A stretch of 5,750 bases of DNA from an uncultured Sphingobacteriales bacterium. Lineage in GTDB: Bacteria > Bacteroidota > Bacteroidia > Chitinophagales > Chitinophagaceae. Positions within the stretch are counted from its first letter, which is position 1. The number at the start of each line of letters is the position of its first letter. The stretch lies in contig CAMPKG010000220.1 of NCBI GenBank assembly GCA_946887085.1, forward strand, positions 1 to 5,750, given 5' to 3'. A program made the translations under genes and the position numbers. The notes beneath the pieces were generated by a model, which was not told the origin of the DNA, did not search any database, and was given only the letters and a program-made list of their open reading frames with translations. Positions 1-5,750 of the stretch are shown here, in pieces.

Positions 1-1523
1 TTCAGGAACCATTCGCTTTGGGCCAGGTAAACCAGGTTACCGTCCTTATCTTCCATCACGTTGGCCTGTTTAAAGCGCACAAAATCTTCGATGGCTTTCT
101 TGTCACCGGTTATCCAGCAAGCTTTATAAAAGTTCAACGGGACGAAAGAACAGGATGCACCATACTCCTGCAGCAGGCGGTATTGTATCACCTCAAACTG
201 CAGCTCACCCACACAACCGATGATCTTGCGGTTGCCGCCGTGCTGGGTGAATAGCTGCGCAACACCTTCATCAGTCAGCTGACGGATACCCTTTTCCAGC
301 TGCTTGGTCTTCATTGGGTCTTTGTTCACCAGCTCCTTGAATATCTCGGGAGAGAACGTGGGAATACCGGTAAACTGCATTTGCTCGCCCTCAGTAAGTG
401 TATCACCTATCTTAAAGTTACCTGTATCAAACAAACCGACTACATCACCGGGAAATGCTTCTTCAATTACATCCTTATCGCGCGCCATGAATGAGTACGG
501 GTTGCTGAATCGCACATCTTTATCGAGGCGGGTATGATGGAAATATTTATTACGCTCAAACCTGCCCGAACACACCCGCAGGAACGCGATACGGTCGCGG
601 TGGCGCGGGTCGAGGTTAGCGTGAATTTTAAAGATAAAGCCGGTGAATTTATCCTCGCCGGGTTCCACATGCCTTTTATCCGTATCACGACCCAATGGCA
701 GCGGAGCCACCTTGATGAATGTGTCCAGCAATTCCTTCACACCGAAATTATTTACCGCAGAACCGAAGAATACGGGTGCTACTTTCCCTTTCAGGTAGGC
801 ATCAGTATCCAGCTCACCATATACTCCTTCCAGCAGTTCTACGTCTTCACGCAGTTGATTTGCATCGCGGTCGCCGACCGTTTCGTCCAGCAGCTTATCA
901 GCCAGGTTTGGTATCGGTATAGTGTTCTCTTCAGTTGCTTTCTGGCTGGCAGTAAACAGGTTCAGGCTTTTATCATAAAGACTATAAACACCTTTGAATT
1001 CCTTACCCATATTGATAGGCCAGCTAAGCGGGTGCAGAGAAATATGCAGCTCCTTTTCTATTTCGTCCAGCAGGTCGAACGGGTATTTGCCGTCACGGTC
1101 CATTTTATTGACGAACACGATGATCGGCGTATCCCTCATCCGGCATACTTCTACCAGCCGGCGTGTTTGCTCCTCCACCCCGTTCACACTGTCAATAACG
1201 AGGATAACGCTATCCACCGCCGTCAATGTGCGATAAGTATCTTCCGCAAAGTCTTTGTGACCCGGAGTATCGAGGAGGTTAATGAGCACATCTTTATACT
1301 CGAAACTCATTACCGAGGTAGCCACCGAGATGCCGCGCTGGCGCTCTATCTCCATAAAGTCGCTGGTAGCATGTTTTTTTATCTTGTTGCTCTTCACCGC
1401 ACCGGCCACCTGGATCGCTCCACCAAAAAGCAGCAGCTTTTCAGTCAACGTAGTTTTACCCGCATCCGGGTGCGATATGATGGCAAACGTCCGCCTGCGG
1501 CTGATCTCTTTTTCGTATTTCAT
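1..1523 (-). CDS. prfC: Peptide chain release factor 3 (RF3), 3' end outside the window
   Basis: RF3 is a cytoplasmic translational GTPase that speeds removal of RF1 or RF2 from the ribosome after peptide release. Reading the minus strand from ATG 1523-1521 gives 507 uninterrupted codons to the window edge. G1 is SHPDAGKT (residues 17-24), switch I is in [11 protein letters not shown] (60-70), G3 is DTPGH (85-89), G4 is NKMD (139-142) and G5 is GSA (254-256). The N-terminal stretch [18 protein letters not shown] (27-44) is characteristic of RF3 and separates it from EF-G. The barrel domain and C-terminal domain follow, through [16 protein letters not shown] near residues 435-450. E. coli RF3 is about 529 residues, so roughly 20 are missing at the left edge. 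The start gives the usual [14 protein letters not shown]-terminus. No frameshift is seen. It is divergent from the sigma operon and probably unrelated to it. The leader is unusual (see the hairpin and upstream ORF). Confidence 0.97.
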   Translation of the reverse strand, partial: MKYEKEISRRRTFAIISHPDAGKTTLTEKLLLFGGAIQVAGAVKSNKIKKHATSDFMEIERQRGISVATSVMSFEYKDVLINLLDTPGHKDFAEDTYRTLTAVDSVILVIDSVNGVEEQTRRLVEVCRMRDTPIIVFVNKMDRDGKYPFDLLDEIEKELHISLHPLSWPINMGKEFKGVYSLYDKSLNLFTASQKATEENTIPIPNLADKLLDETVGDRDANQLREDVELLEGVYGELDTDAYLKGKVAPVFFGSAVNNFGVKELLDTFIKVAPLPLGRDTDKRHVEPGEDKFTGFIFKIHANLDPRHRDRIAFLRVCSGRFERNKYFHHTRLDKDVRFSNPYSFMARDKDVIEEAFPGDVVGLFDTGNFKIGDTLTEGEQMQFTGIPTFSPEIFKELVNKDPMKTKQLEKGIRQLTDEGVAQLFTQHGGNRKIIGCVGELQFEVIQYRLLQEYGASCSFVPLNFYKACWITGDKKAIEDFVRFKQANVMEDKDGNLVYLAQSEWFL

Positions 1524-1564
1524 TCTTTGAATTCAAAGTCAAAATTCAAAAGCCCAAAGCTCAT
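1520..1564 (-). CDS. Possible 14-codon upstream ORF (leader peptide) of prfC
   Basis: On the minus strand, ATG at 1564-1562 opens a frame coding for [14 protein letters not shown]. It closes with TGA at 1522-1520, which overlaps the prfC ATG (1523-1521) as ATGA, the layout typical of translational coupling. The ORF starts at the loop of the leader hairpin and runs through its 3' arm, so ribosomes on it would melt the structure next to the prfC start. Against a coding role: the frame is made largely of the TTTGAATTTTGA-type repeat, no clear ribosome binding site precedes it, and a short ORF of this size can occur by chance. Whether it is translated cannot be told from the sequence. Confidence 0.3.
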   Translation of the reverse strand: MSFGLLNFDFEFKE

Positions 1565-1585
1565 TTTGAATCTTGACCTTTGAAT
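1531..1585 (-). repeat. Long imperfect inverted repeat in the prfC leader
   Basis: Arms at 1531-1551 and 1564-1585 are reverse complements except for one substitution (A1543 against C1572) and one extra base (C1578), around a 12-base loop at 1552-1563. In the prfC transcript the substitution becomes a G-U wobble, giving about 21 paired positions with one bulged G. The stem ends 7 nt before the prfC AUG and so covers the place where a ribosome binding site would lie. A 12-bp palindrome (TTTGAATTCAAA, 1526-1537) and the tandem TTTGAATTTTGAATTT (1579-1594) sit at its borders. There is no U-run after it on either strand, so it is not a standard terminator. It may be a translational control structure or one copy of a dispersed intergenic repeat. 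Confidence 0.75.
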
Positions 1586-1713
1586 TTTGAATTTGGAAAC
1601 CGCAAATTTCCGAAAAAATCAGGGCAACTACCGATAAAAGATGGAAAATATCTGCATTTCAAGCTGCGGACGGCGGTGAAAGCTGCAAAAAACCATATTT
1701 TTTCCGCTTTACG

Positions 1714-1742
1714 CTAACATTTTGCCAAAGGGGAACGTCAAT
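1714..1742 (+). promoter_or_regulatory. Candidate ECF-type promoter of the sigma factor operon
   Basis: CTAACATTTTG (1714-1724) is followed after 11 bases by CGTCAAT (1736-1742). The AAC and CGTC blocks lie 17 nt apart, the usual -35/-10 geometry of promoters read by ECF sigma factors, many of which use an AAC core at -35 and a CGT-type -10. The same two blocks with the same spacing occur before the secreted-protein gene (3915-3943), with 17 of 18 positions identical. The CGTC lies 57 nt upstream of the sigma TTG codon, so transcription would start near 1748-1751 and leave a leader of about 45 nt. Autoregulation of this kind is common for ECF operons. The assignment to this particular sigma factor is inference. 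Confidence 0.72.
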
Positions 1743-1792
1743 ATTGATACCCAAACGTGATCTTGACGATGAATTGAGCCCGGAACAGATGA

Positions 1793-2374
1793 TTGGACGA
1801 AAAAGCTAACATATTGGTTCACCCCGGCCATGCGCAATCCGGTGATCCGGCCCTCAAAGGACTGGTAAGGGATGCTATTGCCGGAAAAAGAACGGCGCAA
1901 AAGGAGATCTACGACCGCTATTCACCGCTTATTTACGGCATCATCAGGCGATACACCAGGGACGAAGCAGCTGCATGCGAGATACTGAATGATACTTTTT
2001 TCAAGATACTTACCCGGTTGGAGAGCTTCGCTTTCAAAGGGTCGATAGAAGGATGGATGCGTACCATCGCAGTGCATACTATCACCGATCACGTTCGCAA
2101 AAACCTGCGGTACAATGAAGCTGTAAACCGCGATATCGAGCAGCCGGATGCCCGTGTGGACCAGGATATCACTGCGCATATTGCCTATAAGGACCTGCTG
2201 GGTATAATCCATGAGCTACCCGACACGCATAGAATGGTCTTCAACCTTTTTGTGTTTGAAGATCTGTCGCATAAAGATATTTCGGCACTGCTCGGAATAT
2301 CCGAGAATAACAGCCGCTGGCATCTGAACGATGCCCGCAGGCGATTGAAGGAAAAAATAACATCGGCGATGTAA
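1793..2374 (+). CDS. RNA polymerase ECF sigma factor (sigma-70 family)
   Basis: 193 residues, normal for an ECF sigma factor, which directs RNA polymerase to a small set of promoters, usually in answer to an envelope or extracellular signal. Region 2 spans about residues 35-105: QKEIYDRYSPLIYGIIRRYT, the ILNDTFFKILTRL core-binding helix (64-76), and the -10 recognition helix around GWMRTIAVHTITDHVRK (87-103). A short linker follows, then region 4 (about 138-190): LPDTHRMVFNLFVFEDLSHK, then the helix-turn-helix ISALLGISENNSRWHLNDAR (163-182). No extra C-terminal domain is present. The start is a TTG directly after an in-frame TGA; the next possible start is TTG 1814, and the first in-frame ATG is inside region 2. 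The nearby ATG 1789 is out of frame by one base across an A5 run (1800-1804), so a slipped or miscalled A is possible. The stop overlaps the next gene as TAATG, implying a co-translated pair. Confidence 0.93.
   Translation: MDEKANILVHPGHAQSGDPALKGLVRDAIAGKRTAQKEIYDRYSPLIYGIIRRYTRDEAAACEILNDTFFKILTRLESFAFKGSIEGWMRTIAVHTITDHVRKNLRYNEAVNRDIEQPDARVDQDITAHIAYKDLLGIIHELPDTHRMVFNLFVFEDLSHKDISALLGISENNSRWHLNDARRRLKEKITSAM
1806..1819 (+). repeat. Third copy of the promoter -35 block, inside the sigma gene start
   Basis: CTAACATATTGGTT here is identical over 14 bases to 3915-3928, which is the -35 block of the downstream candidate promoter. No CGTCAAT follows at the required distance (positions 1828-1834 read CCATGCG), so it is not a complete promoter. 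It covers codons 5-9 of the sigma gene. It could be a chance match, a decoy binding site, or a trace of local duplication. Confidence 0.5.
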
Positions 2375-3903
2375 TGGAAGACAGGAACGATCATATCGAC
2401 CAATACTTCAGGCAGGCACTGGATGGCGTGACGGAAACGCCACCCGCAGCTGTATGGGCTGCGCTTGAAAAAAGGCTTGACGGAAAGAAACGCCGCGGCG
2501 GATTTTTCTGGTTATGGCTTTTGTTTGGCTTCCTTGCGGCAACAGGCTTAGGTATTTTCTATGCGCAAAAGCCAGCCCAAAATAAGATCAATCTAACCGC
2601 CGGCGCTTCAAACAGTACGCTATCAAACACCACTATCCCGCAAATCCCGCGGCATTCGGCAGATATACCTGACCAAAAAACCGAAGTAAGCGGCTCCACA
2701 GTAAAGAATTCAACTGCAGTAACTAAAACAAAGCACAACAAACCTGATCTCCATCAACGTGTACCCAGGTCAATTTCATCAGTTGAGAACCCGGTCATAA
2801 GCAGCAGTCAACCGGTTTCACCAACGCAGCAAGCAACCGCAGACACCTTAAGCACACCGGTCATCGCAAACACGACGCCAATGCAACCTGATACGGCGGT
2901 GGAACTGTTGCCATTTGCAGGTGAACCCTACCCTGAGGAATCCCGTAAATATGACCTTGAAACTTACCAGACACTCGAGCCAAAAGCCGGGAAAACCATC
3001 ATTTTATCGAAACCTGCAGATACTATTGCCATAGAAAAACCTGTTGCAGATCTCCCACATGCTGAAACAGATTCTGAAAAAGCTATCGTTCGGCCCGAGG
3101 TAGAATTAGAAGACAAACCGACTCGGGTAGAAAAACTAAAATTCACAGCCGGAATTAAAACAGGTTATGAGTTTGGCACGAAACGACTTCGTGCAAACAG
3201 CATCGTCATTTCACCATACCTGCAATACTTTTTCAATAGCAAATGGGGCATCATGACACAGCCGGCGCTCAAATATTCATTTACGCCAGATGCAGTTCTG
3301 CTGCAGGAAACATACAATAAACCCATTGACAGTTCGATCACCGGATTGTTACCTATCATCCCAAGCGGCAATAATCCCGGTACATCCACCGGCAACAAAA
3401 TCGTGTATCAAAAAACTTACGACTCTATATCCATAAAACATTTTCTTACCAACACACGCCACTGGAATGTAGACCTTCCCTTAATGCTGGTGTATCGCAT
3501 GAACAAAAAACTCGAGCTGTACGGAGGTTTGAACATGCAAATCACGAGAGTAGCCCGTATCGGCAAACAGCAACAAACCGTTGCACGCATTACGAAAACG
3601 GACACCTTAGAGATGGACCCGAACGCAAGCGAATCTGATACACCGGCGCTGTCATCAGTGATACCCAACACAGGCATTGCGTACAGCAATTACCAGGGAT
3701 CAGCGTTTAACAATCCGCTCATCAATCCATTCAAACTAGGCGTAACATTTGGTGCAAGCTATCTACTCAATAAGCGATTGAGATTCGATATACTGTACAG
3801 ACAAACTCTGTCGAGGCTCAACTATATTCCCAACCCGCAAGTCCGTGAGATCTATAGCCAACCCTATTTAAGATTAACTTTGGGTTACAAACTCACAAAA
3901 TAG
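2374..3903 (+). CDS. Probable envelope-spanning anti-sigma/sensor protein with C-terminal outer-membrane beta-barrel
   Basis: 509 residues in four parts. Residues 1-41 are a cytoplasmic segment (DQYFRQALDGVTETPPAAVW, then ALEKRL), the P-x-x-x-W pattern seen at the N-terminus of many Bacteroidota proteins encoded beside ECF sigma genes. Basic KKRR (38-41) precedes one hydrophobic helix at about 44-64, predicting N-in orientation. Residues 65-250 are a Thr/Ser/Pro/Lys-rich linker of low complexity. From about 255 to the end, alternating beta-strands (KFTAGIKTGYEFG, ISPYLQYFF, HWNVDLPLMLVYRM, LELYGGLNMQI, RFDILYRQTL, PYLRLTLGYKL) resemble the PorT-like outer-membrane beta-barrel family. Its start overlaps the sigma stop by one base, so the two are expected in fixed ratio, as for a sigma/anti-sigma pair. 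I infer that the N-terminus holds the sigma factor and the barrel senses something at the outer membrane. The alternative is a barrel protein whose helix is a cleaved signal sequence with a long n-region. No classical zinc-binding anti-sigma motif is present. Confidence 0.8.
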   Translation: MEDRNDHIDQYFRQALDGVTETPPAAVWAALEKRLDGKKRRGGFFWLWLLFGFLAATGLGIFYAQKPAQNKINLTAGASNSTLSNTTIPQIPRHSADIPDQKTEVSGSTVKNSTAVTKTKHNKPDLHQRVPRSISSVENPVISSSQPVSPTQQATADTLSTPVIANTTPMQPDTAVELLPFAGEPYPEESRKYDLETYQTLEPKAGKTIILSKPADTIAIEKPVADLPHAETDSEKAIVRPEVELEDKPTRVEKLKFTAGIKTGYEFGTKRLRANSIVISPYLQYFFNSKWGIMTQPALKYSFTPDAVLLQETYNKPIDSSITGLLPIIPSGNNPGTSTGNKIVYQKTYDSISIKHFLTNTRHWNVDLPLMLVYRMNKKLELYGGLNMQITRVARIGKQQQTVARITKTDTLEMDPNASESDTPALSSVIPNTGIAYSNYQGSAFNNPLINPFKLGVTFGASYLLNKRLRFDILYRQTLSRLNYIPNPQVREIYSQPYLRLTLGYKLTK

Positions 3904-3914
3904 ATCGTAATGCT

Positions 3915-3943
3915 CTAACATATTGGTTATTCGTTTCGTCAAT
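3915..3943 (+). promoter_or_regulatory. Candidate ECF-type promoter of the secreted propeller gene
   Basis: CTAACATATTG (3915-3925), 11 bases, then CGTCAAT (3937-3943). This differs from the sigma operon promoter at one position of 18 and has identical spacing, while the 11-base spacer is unrelated, the pattern expected of selected -35 and -10 boxes. The CGTC lies 56 nt before the ATG at 3993, against 57 nt for the sigma gene. It starts 12 nt after the stop codon of the barrel gene. No terminator separates them, so read-through from the sigma operon could also reach this gene. Transcription would start near 3949-3952. Confidence 0.75.
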
Positions 3944-3951
3944 TATAGCAA

Positions 3952-3970
3952 GCAGCATCCGGATGCCTGC
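3952..3970 (+). promoter_or_regulatory. Palindrome at the 5' end of the secreted-protein transcript
   Basis: GCATCCGGATGC (3955-3966) is a perfect 12-bp palindrome, extended by GCA (3952-3954) against TGC (3968-3970) with one bulged C. If the promoter at 3915-3943 is right, this lies at or just after the transcription start and would form a hairpin at the very 5' end of the mRNA, or act as an operator for a dimeric regulator. It is followed by an A-run rather than a T-run, so it is not a terminator on the plus strand. Confidence 0.45.
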
Positions 3971-3992
3971 ATCATCTAAAAAAATTGATTTT

Positions 3993-5750
3993 ATGAAAAC
4001 AATACTTACACTTCTATTAGCCTGCTACAGCATGGCGGCTTTCGGTAGCAAGGCTACATTCAAAAAACTGGCTGAGGTCAACAAATGCTGGACCGAACAA
4101 AAAGACGTTCCACAGTTACCCGCCTGCAATTCATTGAGTGAACGCGAATGGATCAAACTTCACTTATCGTTGGCAGAGCGGACTTTGCGCTCTCGCGACA
4201 TGAGTCATCTGACGGCCGCACAAAAACAAAAAAGATTGCAAAGCCTTAATGACCTGCACAGGTATTGGCTGGAGGGAAATTTTCCAGTGAATGATGAGTA
4301 CGCTTTCCGCACGCCGATATTCATCGACAAATACAATAACTTCTGTGCAGTAGGTTACCTGGTAAAAGCCAGCGGCCATGAAAAAATTTCACGCATGATC
4401 GCGGCCAATACCAATCTCGCTTACGTGCGCCAGATGAACTATCCCGAGCTGAACGCCTGGGCGAATGACTATGGGTTTACTACGGATGAACTTGCATGGA
4501 TACAACCGGGATACCCTCCTGTCTGTAATGCCAAACCTGTTGGCGGAGGAACCAACGGCGAAATAATGGATATGTTTGCCGACGAAGCTGAAGGCAAGCT
4601 CTACATCGGCGGGAATTTCACCAAGGTAGATGGCAACATCAACGCGGGCAATATTGCCTGCGTAACCATGCAAGGCGGCACCTATAAATGGCATAGTATG
4701 AGTACTGGTGTAAATGGCCCTGTGTATGCAATCGAAAAATTTGACAACAAGATCTTTATCGCAGGTGAATTCACACTTGCCGGCTCAACCGCAGTGCACA
4801 ACATTGCATATTGGGATGGCAGCGCCTGGCAACCGTTCGGCTGTACCTATGGAAGGATCAACGACCTGCTGGTGTATAAAGGCGAGTTGTATGCCGCCGG
4901 AGATTTTGATGTATGCGCAGCATTAGCCGAAGTGAATTTTGCGCGCTGGAATGGCAGCAACTGGCAACAAATGCCGGGCCTTACAGGACACGTAAACACT
5001 ATGGCAATATGGAATGAAAAAATTGTGTTGGGCGGATCCTTCGAACACACCAGTGCGGCGAAGAACGTCATCACCTGGGATCCCAACAACTGGTTTACGC
5101 CGTTCAACAATAACATTGTAAACGAGGTAAAAGACCTGGAGATATTTAAAGGTGACCTGTATGCAGCAACAAAATTCAGTGGCAGCGCAGATAGTGCATT
5201 GTTGAAGAAACTGACCGGACAAAGCTGGACGACCGAACCATCACTTTCTTTCGCCGACATCGATAACACCATCACTTACAACACGCTTTGCGCGCAGGCG
5301 GACACGCTGGTAGTGGGTGGCAATTTCAATAGCGGCGGGATGATCCTTGTTGGCTCGGGCATTTCCAATTGCTTTAACCTGAACGGTGGAGACTGGTTCC
5401 TTGTTGATGACGAGATCAATAAACTGGTTGTATTCCAGGGCAAATTATTCGCCGGCGGGAAATTCACGAAAGACACAGATAACCCTACTATCCCACTCAA
5501 CGGCATCGGCTTCAAGGAATACAAGTTCACGAACAACATTCCCGAAATACCCCGGAATGGTGGAGTGAACCTATACCCAAATCCCGTAAAAAACTCCCTG
5601 AATGTTAACAACACGGGCGAGGAAATCAACTACAATATCTACGATCTGCAGGGCCGCAAAGCATTGTCGGGAACTACGCAGAAGGAAATAGATGTGCAAA
5701 CATTGCAGCCGGGTCACTACCTGATAAGGGTAGAAGATAAAAAAGCCGGC
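3993..5750 (+). CDS. T9SS-exported beta-propeller protein with unnamed N-terminal domain, 3' end outside the window
   Basis: 586 codons with no stop before the window edge. Residues 1-18 form a Sec signal peptide (MKTILTLLLACYSMAAFG, A-F-G before the likely cut). Residues about 20-176 are a helical domain with the conserved-looking core TPIFIDKYNNFCAVGYLV (107-124) and ending ELAWIQPGYPP. I recall similar regions at the N-terminus of other Bacteroidota secreted proteins but cannot name the family. Residues about 190-512 carry seven repeats marked by 'L-Y-x-G-G-x-F' strands at 203, 254, 299, 344, 389, 439 and 485, several with a following 'W-[DN]-G-x-x-W' turn, which is the pattern of a seven-bladed propeller. 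NLYPNPVKNSLNV (526-538) opens a type A Por sorting tail that continues to the edge, with YLIRVEDKK near its end; about 10 residues should remain. The tail sends the protein through the type IX system to the surface or medium. No catalytic motif is visible. ATG 3993 follows an A/T-rich leader, usual in Bacteroidota. Confidence 0.9.
   Translation, partial: MKTILTLLLACYSMAAFGSKATFKKLAEVNKCWTEQKDVPQLPACNSLSEREWIKLHLSLAERTLRSRDMSHLTAAQKQKRLQSLNDLHRYWLEGNFPVNDEYAFRTPIFIDKYNNFCAVGYLVKASGHEKISRMIAANTNLAYVRQMNYPELNAWANDYGFTTDELAWIQPGYPPVCNAKPVGGGTNGEIMDMFADEAEGKLYIGGNFTKVDGNINAGNIACVTMQGGTYKWHSMSTGVNGPVYAIEKFDNKIFIAGEFTLAGSTAVHNIAYWDGSAWQPFGCTYGRINDLLVYKGELYAAGDFDVCAALAEVNFARWNGSNWQQMPGLTGHVNTMAIWNEKIVLGGSFEHTSAAKNVITWDPNNWFTPFNNNIVNEVKDLEIFKGDLYAATKFSGSADSALLKKLTGQSWTTEPSLSFADIDNTITYNTLCAQADTLVVGGNFNSGGMILVGSGISNCFNLNGGDWFLVDDEINKLVVFQGKLFAGGKFTKDTDNPTIPLNGIGFKEYKFTNNIPEIPRNGGVNLYPNPVKNSLNVNNTGEEINYNIYDLQGRKALSGTTQKEIDVQTLQPGHYLIRVEDKKAG

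Larger units (their letters stand above)
1524..1792. other. Divergent intergenic region between prfC and the sigma operon
   Basis: This 269-base gap carries the prfC leader hairpin and upstream ORF at its left side and the plus-strand ECF promoter at 1714-1742. The stretch 1595-1710 shows nothing I can name. It should hold the prfC promoter, but I find no convincing match to the Bacteroidota housekeeping pattern (TTG, then TAnnTTTG about 19-21 nt later) on the minus strand. No tRNA, riboswitch or terminator is recognisable. Confidence 0.6.

Noticed and set aside
1221..1227. Another CGTCAAT on the plus strand inside prfC
   Set aside because: No CTAACAT-like block lies 22 nt upstream and it is within a coding region antisense, so it is a lone chance match to the -10 box.
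534..1583. A 349-codon plus-strand open frame opposite prfC
   Set aside because: It lies wholly antisense to the unmistakable RF3 gene, and its translation shows no recognisable domain. It is a codon-bias shadow.
1531..1594. The TTTGAATTTTGA-type repeat considered as a CRISPR or transposon end
   Set aside because: There is no spacer-repeat periodicity, no transposase and no target-site duplication; it is best read as a single hairpin with flanking simple repeats.
1709..1900. A 63-codon minus-strand frame across the sigma promoter and start
   Set aside because: It overlaps the sigma gene antisense, looks like no known protein, and has no upstream signals.
3952..3990. Palindrome followed by a homopolymer, considered as a rho-independent terminator for the barrel gene
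   Set aside because: The run after the stem is A, not T, on the plus strand, and the hairpin sits downstream of the candidate promoter of the next gene.
4020..4025. Possible lipobox (LLLAC, Cys11) in the secreted protein, which would make it a lipoprotein
   Set aside because: The signal would be only 10 residues with Leu at -2. A standard Sec signal peptide cut near residue 18 plus a T9SS tail explains the protein better.
4847..5275. A 142-codon minus-strand frame within the secreted-protein gene
   Set aside because: It is antisense to a continuous plus-strand gene with clear repeats and sorting tail; no recognisable protein features.

Overview
The window looks like Bacteroidota chromosome, most likely of the Chitinophagales type. 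The grounds are a C-terminal type IX secretion (T9SS, Por) sorting tail on a secreted protein, an ECF sigma factor with Bacteroidota-style region 4, an outer-membrane beta-barrel regulator with an N-terminal 'P-x-x-x-W' cytoplasmic segment, A/T-rich leaders without clear Shine-Dalgarno sites, and an RF3 of the Bacteroidota kind. These are recognised from memory of the families; no search was run.

Layout. (1) Positions 1-1523, minus strand: prfC, peptide chain release factor 3, open at the left edge and lacking only about the last 20 residues. Its leader carries a near-perfect 21-bp hairpin and a 14-codon upstream ORF whose UGA overlaps the prfC AUG. (2) Positions 1524-1792: divergent intergenic region holding that hairpin and, on the plus strand, a candidate ECF promoter. 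(3) Positions 1793-2374, plus: ECF sigma factor with a TTG start. (4) Positions 2374-3903, plus: a 509-residue membrane protein that overlaps the sigma stop by one base. It joins a short cytoplasmic segment, one inner-membrane helix, a ~190-residue low-complexity linker and a C-terminal outer-membrane beta-barrel domain. (5) Positions 3993-5750, plus, open at the right edge: a secreted protein with a signal peptide, an unnamed N-terminal domain, a seven-repeat beta-propeller and a T9SS type A sorting tail.

How they fit together. The main observation is a two-part motif, CTAACATWTTG-N11-CGTCAAT, found twice with identical spacing and 17 of 18 positions identical. One copy lies 57 nt (from the CGTC) before the sigma start codon, the other 56 nt before the secreted-protein start codon. 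AAC and CGTC blocks 17 nt apart are the classic form of an ECF promoter. I infer that the sigma factor transcribes its own operon and the adjacent secreted protein, and that the barrel protein is its envelope-spanning anti-sigma factor or sensor. The three genes would then form a compact signalling module: surface signal, barrel/tether protein, ECF sigma, T9SS-exported propeller protein. The promoter architecture is read directly from the sequence; the anti-sigma role and the signal are inference.
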